A stretch of DNA of 64,000 nucleotides from Akkermansia muciniphila (GCF_040616545.1 NZ_CP156688.1:2480001-2544000); one strand, 5' to 3'; counted from the stretch's first letter, positions 26,668 to 35,858 are shown. The notes: generated by a model not told the origin, from the sequence alone. Numbers and translations: made by a program.

Positions 26668-29187
26668 ATGAAAATTTCCCTTAACTGGCTTTCCCAATAT
26701 ATTGACCTGGCCGGCCTGAGCGTGGATGAAATGTCGGATATGCTGACCTTTGCCGGCATTGAAGTGGAAGACATCCGCCAGCAGGGCGTGGACTCCCCGT
26801 ACGTGGTAGTGGCCCGCGTGGCCTCCGCGGAACAACACCCCCAGGCGGACCGCTTGAAGGTCTGCCAGGTGGACGTGGGAGACGGCGCGCTGCACCAGAT
26901 CGTATGCGGCGCGCAGAACTACAAGGTGGGGGACAAGGTGCCCTGCGCCCTGCCGGGAGCGGTGCTGCCCGGCAACTTTGAAATCAAGGTGGGCAAGCTG
27001 CGCGGCGTGGAATCCCGCGGCATGCTCTGTTCCGCCTCCGAGCTGGGCCTGCCGGACAAGGAGCACGGCCTCTGGATTCTTCCGCAGGAACTGGAAATCG
27101 GCACGCCCATCTCCCAGGTCGTGAAGGCGGATACCATGGTGGAAGTGGAAGTGACGCCCAACCGTCCGGACCTGCTTTCCCACAACGGCATGGCGTATGA
27201 ACTGGCCGCCATCTCCGGACGGGAGTACAGGCCTGTGTCCATTGATGACGCCGGGGTGGAGCTGGAACCTGCCGGAGACTTCGTGCGCCTGGACCAGCCG
27301 GACCTGAACCCGTACTACACCGCCGTGAAAATCAGCGGCGTGAAGGTGCAGGAAAGCCCGGAATGGCTGAAGGAACGCCTGGTAGCCATTGGCCTGCGCC
27401 CCATTAACAACATTGTGGACGTCACCAACTTTGTCCTGCATGAACTGGGCACGCCCCTCCACGCGTTTGACGCGGCAAAGGTGCAGGGCGGCATCGTCAC
27501 CCGCACCGCCTATGAGGGGGAAGCCTTCAAGGCCCTGGACGGCCAGGAATACACGCTCAACTGCACGGACCTGGTCGTCGCGGACCAGTCCGGCAAGGCG
27601 CTCGCCATCGGCGGCGTGATGGGCGGGGAGGAAAGCGGCGTAACGGACGCCACTACGGACATTATTCTGGAATCCGCCTGGTTCAAGCCCTCCTCCGTGC
27701 GCGCCACGTCCCGCAGGCTGGCCCTGTCTTCCGACTCCTCCTACCGCTTTGAACGCGGCACGTCCGCCTGGAACGTTCTGCGCGGTTCCGTGCGCGCCGT
27801 GGAGCTGATCCTCCAGCTGGCGGGCGGCACGGCCTCCAAAACGTATGTGGCCGGGGCTCCCGTGCCCAATCCGGCGCATGTTTCCATGCCTTTCTGCGGA
27901 AATCCGGATGCTCCCGTTTCCGCGTTCGCTTCCCTCAAACAGGGGAAGGGCGCCACGGTGGTCAATGAACTGGGCTTCGTGAACCTTCCCTGGAAGGCCT
28001 TGGACCAGATGTCCGGCGGTTCCATTTCCCATGAGGAAGGCGCGCGCATCCTGACGGCGCTGGGCCTGGTGCAGGTTCCGGATTCCCCGGAATGCTGGCT
28101 GATCCCCCCCCACCGCCTGGACCTCACGCGCCCCTGCGACCTGCTGGAGGAAATCGTCCGCGTCTTCGGCCTGGACGGCATTCCGTCCCGCTTTTCCGGC
28201 CCATTCGTCACGGAATCCCCGGTGGACGTGGCCTATAACTTCCAGATGGAATTGCGCCGCAAGCTGGCGGCTCTGGGATTCTATGAAACCCAGACCATCA
28301 AGCTCATCGCCTCCGAGTCCGCAGACGCCGCCATCGCCCAGGTGAAGGACGCGCTGCCCCTGCGCCCCCTTCAGGAAGGCGACCTCATCCGCGTGTCCCT
28401 GCCGCTCAGCGAGGATCACTCCGTGCTGCGCCCCGCGCACACTCCCGGCCTGATTGCCGCCGCCGTGCGCAACAGCAACCAGGGAGTCTCCGGCCTGCGC
28501 TTCTTTGAACTTGGCCGCGTCTTCCGCAATACGGGCGGCGGCAAGGGCAAGGACATTGAAACGGATACGCTGGGCATCCTGCTTTCCGGGGACCGCACGG
28601 CGCGCTCCTGGGCGGACCCCAGGCCGGAACAGTCCTCCTTTGAAGACCTGCTGGCCGTGATGGAAGCGCTGGCTCCGGGCCACCGCTTTACGCTGACGCC
28701 CGCGAAACCGCGCGAACAGGCCGCCCTGGGGGCGGACGTGCAGCTGGACGGGAAGGCCTGCGGCTACTTCGCCCGCCTGTCCCTGGCGCGCTGCCGGGAG
28801 CTGGGCCTGGACCAGCCCGTGTATGTGGTGGAACTGGACCTGCGCAAAATGCAGGAAGTCCTCACCGCTCCCGTGAAGGCTGCGGAACTGCCCCAGTTCC
28901 CCGGCTCCTCCCGTGACGCGGCCATGGAACTGCCCCTTTCCACGCCCAATGCGGACATCGTGAAGGCCATTGAAGCCGCCCGGGAAAAACTGCTCGCCAG
29001 CTACTCCTGCTTTGACGTGTTTACGGACCCCTCCGGTGAAAAGCTCCCGGCGGACCGCAAATCCATCGCCTACACCTTCCTGTACAGGGACCCGGCCAAG
29101 ACCCTCACGGCCGCGGAGGTGGACGCCGCGCACCAGCGCGTGCTGAAAGCCCTGACAGACAAGGTAAAGGGCCTTTCCTTCAGATAA
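26668..29187 (+). CDS. pheT: Phenylalanine-tRNA ligase beta subunit
   Basis: An 839-residue partner of PheS. Domains in order: N-terminal MKISLNWLSQYIDL, tRNA-binding EMAP/OB fold (about 40-155, with HPQADRLKVCQVDVG), B3/B4 editing region (about 210-400, NNIVDVTNFVLHELGTPLHAFD), B5 domain (about 405-480, IPPHRLDLTRPCDLLEEI), a degenerate synthetase-like core, and the C-terminal FDX anticodon-binding domain (last 95 residues, TPNADIVKAIEAAREKLL and ADRKSIAYTFLYRDPAKTLT). It is full length. A terminator follows at 29201. Confidence 0.97.
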   Translation: MKISLNWLSQYIDLAGLSVDEMSDMLTFAGIEVEDIRQQGVDSPYVVVARVASAEQHPQADRLKVCQVDVGDGALHQIVCGAQNYKVGDKVPCALPGAVLPGNFEIKVGKLRGVESRGMLCSASELGLPDKEHGLWILPQELEIGTPISQVVKADTMVEVEVTPNRPDLLSHNGMAYELAAISGREYRPVSIDDAGVELEPAGDFVRLDQPDLNPYYTAVKISGVKVQESPEWLKERLVAIGLRPINNIVDVTNFVLHELGTPLHAFDAAKVQGGIVTRTAYEGEAFKALDGQEYTLNCTDLVVADQSGKALAIGGVMGGEESGVTDATTDIILESAWFKPSSVRATSRRLALSSDSSYRFERGTSAWNVLRGSVRAVELILQLAGGTASKTYVAGAPVPNPAHVSMPFCGNPDAPVSAFASLKQGKGATVVNELGFVNLPWKALDQMSGGSISHEEGARILTALGLVQVPDSPECWLIPPHRLDLTRPCDLLEEIVRVFGLDGIPSRFSGPFVTESPVDVAYNFQMELRRKLAALGFYETQTIKLIASESADAAIAQVKDALPLRPLQEGDLIRVSLPLSEDHSVLRPAHTPGLIAAAVRNSNQGVSGLRFFELGRVFRNTGGGKGKDIETDTLGILLSGDRTARSWADPRPEQSSFEDLLAVMEALAPGHRFTLTPAKPREQAALGADVQLDGKACGYFARLSLARCRELGLDQPVYVVELDLRKMQEVLTAPVKAAELPQFPGSSRDAAMELPLSTPNADIVKAIEAAREKLLASYSCFDVFTDPSGEKLPADRKSIAYTFLYRDPAKTLTAAEVDAAHQRVLKALTDKVKGLSFR

Positions 29188-29200
29188 TTCCCCGTCAACG

Positions 29201-29241
29201 GGCCGCGCGTTTCACCAAACCGGAACGCGCGGCCTCTTTTT
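29201..29241 (+). terminator. Terminator after pheT
   Basis: GGCCGCGCGTT / AACGCGCGGCC, perfect 11-bp stem, followed by TCTTTTT. Confidence 0.92.
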
Positions 29242-29249
29242 AATCTCCC

Positions 29250-30272
29250 ATGCACCTGCCTTCCCTGCGCCATGCGGGCCTGATAACCGCCCGGGTCCTG
29301 ATGTTTGCGGCATGGTTCGGCCTCTCCCTCTGGGCGGCCGGGGTGGTGTTTTACAATGTATGGGGCGGCGCCGTGCTGGTGTGGCTTTACGCGGCAGCCA
29401 TGGTCTGCGCCTTCGTTTTCCGCGGAAAGCGGCCCGTATTCTGGCGCGCCTCCTGGGGCGTGCTCGCCCTGCTTCTGGTTTATTATCTGTGCATTCCCGC
29501 GACGAACGGCAAGGAATGGCAGCCTTCCTGGAGCCGCTTGCCCGTCGTGGAAATTGACGGGAATGAAATCGTGGTGAAGGACGTGCGCAGCTTTGTTTAC
29601 CGGACGGAGCATGACTTTGACGTCCGCTACGTCACGCGCCGCTTTGACCTGGACAAGCTGGCCACGCTGGACTTTGCCGTAAGCCACTGGGATGGGATGG
29701 AATCTGTGGCCCATACCATGCTTTCCTTCGGCTTTGAGGATGGAAAGCATCTGGCGCTCTCCGTGGAAACGCGTCTGCCGGAAAGGGTGGAGCAGGGGAC
29801 CATTCCGGGCCTCTACAAGCAATTCAATGTGATTTACATTCTGGCGGACGAGGAAGACCTCTTCGGCCTGCGCACCACCTACCGGAAGGAGGACATGTAC
29901 CTGTACCGCATCAACATCGGCAGGGAGAACCTGAAAAAAGCCTTCCTGGGTTTTGCGGAGAAAATCAACAGCCTCCACGAACGCCCGCGCTATTACAACA
30001 CCGTCACCGCCAACTGCACGACGGAGCTGGTGGATACCTTCAAGGATTATCTGGGCGTGCGCCGCTGGCAGTGGACGCCCCTCTTTAACGGCATGTGCGA
30101 CCAGGACGCCTATGACCGGGGCGAGCTGCTTCATCTGCCCGGAGAAAATTTCCGGGAATTGAAAAAGCGCTCCTTTCTGGGGCATGGCGGGAACGGGACG
30201 GACTGGGCAGCCCTCCGCCGCCGGTGGGAGGAGGGCTGGCGCACGGACGCGTCCGCCCCGGTTAAAGAGTAG
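29250..30272 (+). CDS. DUF4105 / Lnb N-terminal-domain membrane protein
   Basis: A 340-residue protein with two or three N-terminal membrane helices (about 12-30, 34-53 and 60-80) and an extracytoplasmic DUF4105 domain. ESVAHTMLSFGFEDGKHLALS, RKEDMYLYRINIG and PRYYNTVTANCTTELVD carry the His and Cys expected of the family's catalytic core (H in SVAHTML, C in TANCTT). From memory, Bacteroidota members (Lnb) have been linked to lipoprotein N-acylation; that activity here is an inference. It starts ten bases after the pheT terminator tail and converges on the M15 gene with an 11-base overlap. Confidence 0.8.
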   Translation: MHLPSLRHAGLITARVLMFAAWFGLSLWAAGVVFYNVWGGAVLVWLYAAAMVCAFVFRGKRPVFWRASWGVLALLLVYYLCIPATNGKEWQPSWSRLPVVEIDGNEIVVKDVRSFVYRTEHDFDVRYVTRRFDLDKLATLDFAVSHWDGMESVAHTMLSFGFEDGKHLALSVETRLPERVEQGTIPGLYKQFNVIYILADEEDLFGLRTTYRKEDMYLYRINIGRENLKKAFLGFAEKINSLHERPRYYNTVTANCTTELVDTFKDYLGVRRWQWTPLFNGMCDQDAYDRGELLHLPGENFRELKKRSFLGHGGNGTDWAALRRRWEEGWRTDASAPVKE

Positions 30273-30855
30273 CGAACTGGAAGTGCATCCAGTCGTAATC
30301 CCGTGCGCGTCCCAGGGACACGGCCCCCTCCGCCTCCACGAACTGCCAGAAGGCCGCATACTCCGGTCCGGACAGCACCGCCTTTGGTGCCGGGATGTTC
30401 AGGCCGTTCCTGTCCGGGTCCATATCCACGGCGATGCCCCAGGCATGCATGGACGTGGCCTTTCCGCCGATGATGGAGCGGTTGTTGAAGCAGCCTCCGT
30501 ACAGGTCCAGGCCCAGTTCCCTGATCTTCTCCATGCCGTAATGGTCCAGGGTGGCCTGGAAAATGCGGGTGAGCGGTTCCGCCACCAGCTTGTGGCAGCG
30601 CATGGTGGAAACGGTGGTGTCCGTATCCCACGCCAGTCTCATGATGTAGGGCAGCCTGACGCTGGTCAGGTTGCTTTCATCCCCCGCCCGTCCGAAGATG
30701 GATTTCCCGGAACGCACTTCCTCCTGGCTGGGCCAGGAATGCTCCGGCTGGCGGATCTCCAGTTTTTCCATCAGTGCCCGGGCTGTCCGGGGGCCGGGGA
30801 TGCCGTCCGCATCCAGCCCCAGATGCTGCTGAATCAGTTTCCAGTGTTCTCTCAT
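30262..30855 (-). CDS. M15-family D-alanyl-D-alanine carboxypeptidase-like protein
   Basis: A 197-residue protein. Residues about 1-40 resemble a peptidoglycan-binding type 1 motif (HLGLDADGIPGPRTARALME). The catalytic half has the M15/VanY zinc site SMHAWGIAVDMDPD (His and Asp ligands) and the C-terminal DYDWMHFQF (third His). The architecture resembles small endolysins or spore/phage peptidases. I see no signal peptide, so export would need another route, or it acts in the cytoplasm or from a cryptic phage context. It overlaps the end of the converging DUF4105 gene by 11 bases. Confidence 0.83.
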   Translation of the reverse strand: MREHWKLIQQHLGLDADGIPGPRTARALMEKLEIRQPEHSWPSQEEVRSGKSIFGRAGDESNLTSVRLPYIMRLAWDTDTTVSTMRCHKLVAEPLTRIFQATLDHYGMEKIRELGLDLYGGCFNNRSIIGGKATSMHAWGIAVDMDPDRNGLNIPAPKAVLSGPEYAAFWQFVEAEGAVSLGRARDYDWMHFQFATL

Positions 30856-30960
30856 AGGGGTTCACGCTAGGGGCTTCCGCCGGGAAGTTCCACATTTTTC
30901 CTTTCAGCGGCATACCTGCCTTTCCGGAGGGCGCAAAAAGACGCGGGCATTCCTTTTATG

Positions 30961-30988
30961 TTGCGGAAAGGGCTCATTCTGCTACACT
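30961..30988 (+). promoter_or_regulatory. Sigma70-like promoter of the tryptophanase-family gene
   Basis: TTGCGG (30961-30966), 16-nt spacer, TACACT (30983-30988), about 20 nt before the ATG. The leader is too short for a TnaC-type leader peptide. Confidence 0.45.
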
Positions 30989-31007
30989 TTCCCTCATCTT
31001 TTATTTT

Positions 31008-32471
31008 ATGAATTCAGAACCATCCAACGTTGTCAAATTTTACAATGGGGAGCAGATTCCCCTGGAACTGCACAAAGTCCGCGTGGTGCAGAAACTGCAC
31101 CTCGTTCCCGTGGAACGCCGCCTGGAAGCCGCGCAGGAAGCCGGGTTCAACACCTTCCAGTTGAGCACGAATGACGTTTATCTGGACATGCTGACGGATT
31201 CCGGCGTCAACGCCATGAGCGACAACCAGATTGCCGCCATGTTCCGGGCGGATGACGCCTATGCCGGTTCCCAGAGCTTTGACCGTTTGAAGCAGGCCGT
31301 GCAGGACGTCTTCGGCAAGGAATACCTGCTTCCAGCCCACCAGGGCCGCGCCTGTGAAAACATCATCGCCCGCACTTTTGTGAAGCCCGGGGACGTGGTG
31401 CCCATGAACTACCATTTCACCACCACGCACGCCCACATTGACCTGAATGGCGGCAAGATTGAGGAACTGGTGGCGGATGAAGCCATCAACCCGGTCAGCA
31501 CCAACCCGTTCAAGGGAAACCTGGACCCGGCCAAACTGCGGGACTGCATCGCGCGGCACGGCGCGGACAAGATCCCCTTCGTCCGCATGGAGGCCTCCAC
31601 CAATCTCATCGGCGGACAGCCCTTCTCCATTGCCAACATGCGGGAAATCCGCGGCATTTGCGACGAATTCGGCATCATGCTGGTGCTGGACGCCTCCCTG
31701 ATCGGCGAAAACGCGTACTTCATCAAGATGCGTGAAGACGAGTTCAAGGACTCCACCTGTGCGGACATCCTGAAAACCATGTGCGGCCTGGCGGACCTGG
31801 TGTACTTCTCCGCCCGCAAGGTCTCCTCCTCCCGCGGCGGCGGCATCTGCACGAATGACCGGGCCATCGCCAAGAAGATGGAGCACCTCGTGCCCCTGTT
31901 TGAAGGCTTCCTGACCTATGGCGGCATTTCCGTGCGCGAAATTGAAGCCATGGCCGTGGGCCTGTATGAAACCACGGACCTGACCGTCATTTCCCAGAGC
32001 CCCTCCTTCATTGAATACTTCATCGGCCAGATGGTGGACATGGGCATTCCCTGCGTGACGCCCGCCGGCGGCCTGGGCGCCCACATTGACGCCGGGCGCT
32101 TCCTGCCCCACATTCCGCAGGAGGACTATCCCGCCGGGGCTCTGGCGGCGGCCTTCTTCATCGCCTCCGGCGTGCGCGGCATGGAACGCGGCACGCTCTC
32201 CAGCGTCCGGGATGAAAACGGCAACGACATTCTGGCGGATGTGGAACTGCTCCGCCTGGCCTTCCCGCGCCGCGTCTTCACGCTCTCCCAGGTCAAATAC
32301 GTGGCGGACCGCATGAAGTGGCTCTACGACAACCGGGACTTGATCGGCGGCCTGGAATTCGTGGAGGAACCGCCCGTCCTGCGCTTCTTCATGGGCAAGC
32401 TCCGCGCCAAGAGCGACTGGCCTGAAAAACTGGCTGCCAAGTACCGCCAGGACTTCGGGGAAAGCCTGTAA
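31008..32471 (+). CDS. tnaA: Tryptophanase / tyrosine phenol-lyase family PLP enzyme
   Basis: A 487-residue cytosolic beta-eliminating lyase. LVPVERRLEAAQEAGFNTFQL, LTDSGVNAMSDNQIAAMFRAD, DAYAGSQSF (substrate-pocket Tyr), LLPAHQGRACENII, GGQPFSIANMREIRGICDE and LDASLIGENAYFIKMRE align well with TnaA and TPL. K271 in VYFSARKVSSSRGGG takes the place of the PLP lysine K270 of E. coli TnaA. Two differences stand out: the loop after that lysine is unlike classical TnaA, and the usual Arg in the D-x-x-R-x-x-ENAYF motif is Leu. Indole production is therefore likely but not certain; another beta-elimination substrate is possible. Confidence 0.78.
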   Translation: MNSEPSNVVKFYNGEQIPLELHKVRVVQKLHLVPVERRLEAAQEAGFNTFQLSTNDVYLDMLTDSGVNAMSDNQIAAMFRADDAYAGSQSFDRLKQAVQDVFGKEYLLPAHQGRACENIIARTFVKPGDVVPMNYHFTTTHAHIDLNGGKIEELVADEAINPVSTNPFKGNLDPAKLRDCIARHGADKIPFVRMEASTNLIGGQPFSIANMREIRGICDEFGIMLVLDASLIGENAYFIKMREDEFKDSTCADILKTMCGLADLVYFSARKVSSSRGGGICTNDRAIAKKMEHLVPLFEGFLTYGGISVREIEAMAVGLYETTDLTVISQSPSFIEYFIGQMVDMGIPCVTPAGGLGAHIDAGRFLPHIPQEDYPAGALAAAFFIASGVRGMERGTLSSVRDENGNDILADVELLRLAFPRRVFTLSQVKYVADRMKWLYDNRDLIGGLEFVEEPPVLRFFMGKLRAKSDWPEKLAAKYRQDFGESL

Positions 32472-32534
32472 AGCGCGGATTCCCGGGCACAACCGCATGT
32501 TCAAGGGCTGGGCCGTTCCGGTTCAGCCCTTGTT

Positions 32535-32593
32535 GCGCTGACGCCTTGCGGGACTCTGCGGACCGTTAACCGCAAGGGTGAGGCGCTCCTTTT
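32535..32593 (+). terminator. Terminator after the tryptophanase-family gene
   Basis: CCTTGCGG (32544-32551) pairs with CCGCAAGG (32570-32577), with an outer GCGC/GCGC pairing, followed by TCCTTTTAAT. It may also end the converging GNAT transcript. Confidence 0.6.
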
Positions 32594-32601
32594 AATCCCG
32601 G

Positions 32602-33060
32602 CTAGGATGGGACGGATGGTGATAATCTCATGTACAGCACAGGGTATGGTCTGCCTTGTTCATCAGTCTCCGTTCTTTTGTAAACCTGAAAGCCCATGTG
32701 CTCGTAAAATCCTTTGGCCTGGGGATTCTGTTCATTTACCACCAATTCGTTAATGGAATATTCCTTCATGCCGTATTCAATTAACTTTTTTCCCAGGCCG
32801 CGTCCGCGTTCTTCAGGCGCGATGAACAGCATTTCAAGTTTTTGTTCATCAATGCCCATGAAGGCCTGCGGAATGCCGTTCCCGTTCTCTGCGATGATCA
32901 GATGGGCAATATCCGTCAACGCCCGTGGAACATATTCCTGAATATGGCTTATCTCCTCATCTGACAGGAACGTATGGGTTTCTGTCACGGAGCTTTTCCA
33001 GACCTTCACCAGCTGTTCCACCAGTATGGGGGTTCTGTCTTCAATCTTAATGATGTTCAT
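32602..33060 (-). CDS. GNAT-family N-acetyltransferase
   Basis: A 152-residue acetyl-CoA-dependent transferase. Motif A reads LEMLFIAPEERGRGLGKKLIEYG (the Q/RxxGxG/A pyrophosphate loop is RGRGLG). The final motif B strand is NEQNPQAKGFYEHMGFQVYKR. I chose the ATG at 33060 because GGGAGAG lies five bases before it; an extra seven residues are possible upstream. Base composition is visibly richer in A+T than its neighbours, suggesting acquisition. It resembles YjaB/PhnO-like small acetyltransferases; the acceptor is unknown. Confidence 0.9.
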   Translation of the reverse strand: MNIIKIEDRTPILVEQLVKVWKSSVTETHTFLSDEEISHIQEYVPRALTDIAHLIIAENGNGIPQAFMGIDEQKLEMLFIAPEERGRGLGKKLIEYGMKEYSINELVVNEQNPQAKGFYEHMGFQVYKRTETDEQGRPYPVLYMRLSPSVPS

Positions 33061-33132
33061 GTTCTCTCCCGTCTGCGGCAAGAATCATTGGAGCAGGGGC
33101 CTGCTGAAATGTCAAAGGTTCATCCTGTTTTA

Positions 33133-33765
33133 CTACTGCCCTTTGCCGGAGGAAGCAGCGGGCTGCGCCTGGCCGCGGATGAACTCAAGCATGGCGCGGA
33201 TGTCCTCCGCGGCCATGGTCATCTTTGACTTTTCAATCAGGATATTGCGGCCCGTCATGATATAAGAGGGAAAGATGCGGAGTCCCATGGCATGGAAGGG
33301 AGTCCTGCGGAGCTTATAGGTGGAGCCGGAGGGAATGGCGTTTTTCCCGGTCCTTCCGCGGGCGATCATGTTGAATGCCTTTTTGGCTACGTCACCCATC
33401 AGCATGACGGCGCGGAGATTCGGGAAAAGGGACAATTCCCGTTCCAGCACCGGGAGGCTCTCTTCTATCATGGCCTGCGGAACCGTGGTTTCCCTTTTGG
33501 GCGTCTTGACGGCGTTGGTGATGTAAATGCCGGCATCCGTCACGTCATGGATGGAAGAGGCCGGAAACCCGGCCTGGCGGAACAGGGGCAGGGCGGTGGA
33601 CAGGTACAGCGGCGCGGGCGCGTTCCCGTAAAAGTCATTCTCCGGGCATTCCGGAACCACCTCATTGATCATCACGGTCCGGATGGCCGCCGGGTCCACG
33701 CGCAGGGGCGGCAACTGCATCCCCGGCGCGGCCATGGCCTTCAGTTCTTCCGTCAGGTCAATCAT
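33133..33765 (-). CDS. Uracil-DNA glycosylase superfamily protein
   Basis: A 210-residue protein with the UDG-fold pattern: MINEVVPECPENDFYGNAP near the N-terminus, an internal TNAVKTPKRET, LRAVMLMGDVAKKAFN and the C-terminal RIFPSYIMTGRNILIEKSKM. Members hydrolyse uracil from DNA or are uncharacterised. The canonical GQDPYH water-activating loop of family 1 is not present, so it belongs to another UDG branch and activity is unproven. It lies 15 nt downstream of the kinase gene on the same strand, so the pair is probably co-transcribed. Confidence 0.72.
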   Translation of the reverse strand: MIDLTEELKAMAAPGMQLPPLRVDPAAIRTVMINEVVPECPENDFYGNAPAPLYLSTALPLFRQAGFPASSIHDVTDAGIYITNAVKTPKRETTVPQAMIEESLPVLERELSLFPNLRAVMLMGDVAKKAFNMIARGRTGKNAIPSGSTYKLRRTPFHAMGLRIFPSYIMTGRNILIEKSKMTMAAEDIRAMLEFIRGQAQPAASSGKGQ

Positions 33766-33780
33766 GGGCGGGAGCCGGGA

Positions 33781-34830
33781 TCAGAAGTTGATCAGGCCCT
33801 GCTTCCAGCATATCCACGCGGCTGCCGCCGCAATGAGAAGGATGATGAAGAAGGCGGTGCCGGCGGAGGACTTTTTCCTGGCCTTGGGCAGCGCCTTCCG
33901 CGCTACTCCTCCGGCCTGCAGGGTGCCCGCAGCCGCCATGGCGTTGATGTAGTCGTTCCAGGCTTTGGCGGAATGGAAGCGGTTGCGTTCATCCGGAGAC
34001 AGGGCCTTGTCAATCCCGGAAAGGAAGTTCATGGGGTACGTCTGCCGGAGGGCGGCGTAACTGGTCACCTTCGGGTTGCGGTCCACCACGGAACGCTGGT
34101 CCGCGGGCTGGGGAACTTGGCCGGTGAGCAGTTCGTAGAACGTGGCTCCCAGCTCATACATGTCGCACCAGGGGCCGATTTCACTGCGGCGGCCCGGATA
34201 GAATTCCGGCGGAGTGTAGCCGGGAGTGATCTGGACAAGGCCCTGGTGCTGGAGGGTCTTGGTGCGCACGGCGCCGAAGTCGATCAGCTTGGGCGTGCCG
34301 TCCGGCTGGATGAAGATGTTGCCCGGCTTGATGTCGCAATGGTACACCCCCATGGCATGAAGGTAATGCAGGATGTCCAGCAGGCGGAACAGCAGGTCCG
34401 TGGCCCGGGCCGGCTCCATGCTCTGCCCGGTGGCGTGCATGGTGGTCATCAGGTCAAACAGGGTCTGCCCCTGGATGTTTTCCATGACGTAGTAGCAGGT
34501 GCCGTTGGCGTCAAACATGTCAAACACCTGCACCACGCCGGGGTGGCTGAGCTGGGCCAGCACGGATGCCTCCTGCCGGGAGTTGGAAATGCTCTGGGCG
34601 AAGTTGACGGCGGTCTGCTCGTCCCGCGGGTGGACGAACCCGGTTTCCATGTCCCGGTAGGCATAGGCGTCAGGCATGCATTCCTTGATGACGACGTACC
34701 GGGAGTTGGGATTGTCCAGAGCCAGGTAAGTGATGCCGAAGCCTCCGGCGTTCAGGACGTTTAATATTGTATACTTGTCTTGCAGAACGGTATTGTTCGC
34801 AAGCGGGTAAACCAGGGTTTCTTGTTCCAT
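33781..34830 (-). CDS. Hanks-type serine/threonine protein kinase with C-terminal TM helix
   Basis: A 349-residue bacterial Ser/Thr kinase. Glycine-rich loop LNAGGFGITYLAL, catalytic lysine K49 in YVVIKECMP, catalytic loop YHCDIKPGNIFI (Cys replaces the usual Arg of HRD, so activation-loop phosphorylation may not be needed), LIDFGAVR metal-binding motif, and TPGYTPPEFYPG as the APE-like segment. After a Lys/Ala-rich linker a single helix near residues 322-342 (SAGTAFFIILLIAAAAAWIC) anchors it, so the kinase domain faces the cytoplasm. There is no extracellular sensor. Substrates unknown; the UDG-like gene follows in the same run. Confidence 0.9.
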   Translation of the reverse strand: MEQETLVYPLANNTVLQDKYTILNVLNAGGFGITYLALDNPNSRYVVIKECMPDAYAYRDMETGFVHPRDEQTAVNFAQSISNSRQEASVLAQLSHPGVVQVFDMFDANGTCYYVMENIQGQTLFDLMTTMHATGQSMEPARATDLLFRLLDILHYLHAMGVYHCDIKPGNIFIQPDGTPKLIDFGAVRTKTLQHQGLVQITPGYTPPEFYPGRRSEIGPWCDMYELGATFYELLTGQVPQPADQRSVVDRNPKVTSYAALRQTYPMNFLSGIDKALSPDERNRFHSAKAWNDYINAMAAAGTLQAGGVARKALPKARKKSSAGTAFFIILLIAAAAAWICWKQGLINF

Positions 34831-34910
34831 GTCAGGGTTGGGGGCAGGTTGGGGCCGGGGAAATCTTTAATTCAATACGCAGGTTCTGTCAAGAATCTGT
34901 CCATTGGCGG

Positions 34911-35858
34911 TCAATAACAGGAAACCCGGAATTCGTATTCCTCCACGCTGCCGCGTTCCAGGCAGGCGGCCAGCCAGTCAAACAGGGCGCCGAATTCCCC
35001 GCCCAGGGTTTCCCCGGTATCCGCTTCCAGCGCCTTCACCCGGCCGGAAGCCAGGCGCACGGGCGTGAGCTCCGCCAGCAGGGCGGCGCATTCCTCGTCC
35101 CCGGCCTTGAAAATCTCCTCCGCTCCCGGCAGTTCGCACAGCCGTTCATCCGCAATTTCCAGGCAGAGGACTCCTACGCCGAATTCCGCGGCCAGGCCGC
35201 GCAGGGCGGCGCATTCGGAATCATCCGGGAGTTCCCCCACGATGACGAGCTCCCCGCACTGCGCCCAGCGGGACGTGGCCAGGGTCCGGAAAAATTCCCG
35301 CCTGCCGTCTTCGCCGCCCGGCATGCGGGCCACGCAGACGCCGCGGATGCCCATCATGGGCGCGCCGATCATGCGGCGGCGCTGCAGCGCGCTTTGGTCA
35401 AACACCAGCGCGTTTCCCTCCCATTCCCCTTCCGGCCATTCCACCACGGCCAGGTCCGGCTTTACCCAGGAGGCTCCCGTTTCACTGGTGCTGAATACGA
35501 AGACGCCGCGGCCCGTGGTGTCATACTGGCGTACCGCCAGGGCCAGCGCCTTGGCGCGGCAGTTCAGGCCGTCCGGTTCGTTTTCCCCCAGGAACAGGGG
35601 CAACAGCCCCCTGGCCGCCGGCTTGCCCTCCCGGTCCCGCACGCGCTTGTAATAACCCTGGCCGCGCTCCACCTTGGCGATTTCAGAGTCCGGCTCGGAC
35701 GCCATGAAGGAGAAATGGTAGCGCAGGGAGGCGTCTGAATATTCCTCCCCCAGCCTCAGGCGCACCAGGCGGATGAGTTCGGTCCCCTTGATGGCCTGGG
35801 CCGGATCGGAAGGCAAAAGTTCCGGGAGCAATTCTTCCAGTTGGGATCTTAAACTCAT
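34911..35858 (-). CDS. Uncharacterised protein with N-terminal HTH-like region
   Basis: A 315-residue protein, start taken at the ATG at 35858 (MSLRSQLEELLPELLPSDP); an upstream in-frame Met would add 19 residues without support. Residues about 15-75 (IKGTELIRLVRLRLG, ASLRYHFSFMASEPDS) look like a winged-helix or similar DNA-binding fold. The middle contains SWVKPDLAVVEWPEGEW, which could be the acidic core of a restriction-endonuclease-like fold (PD...ExW), but the match is weak. No signal peptide or TM segment is seen. It sits upstream of the kinase gene on the same strand, 80 nt away. I do not recognise a characterised family. Confidence 0.65.
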   Translation of the reverse strand: MSLRSQLEELLPELLPSDPAQAIKGTELIRLVRLRLGEEYSDASLRYHFSFMASEPDSEIAKVERGQGYYKRVRDREGKPAARGLLPLFLGENEPDGLNCRAKALALAVRQYDTTGRGVFVFSTSETGASWVKPDLAVVEWPEGEWEGNALVFDQSALQRRRMIGAPMMGIRGVCVARMPGGEDGRREFFRTLATSRWAQCGELVIVGELPDDSECAALRGLAAEFGVGVLCLEIADERLCELPGAEEIFKAGDEECAALLAELTPVRLASGRVKALEADTGETLGGEFGALFDWLAACLERGSVEEYEFRVSCY

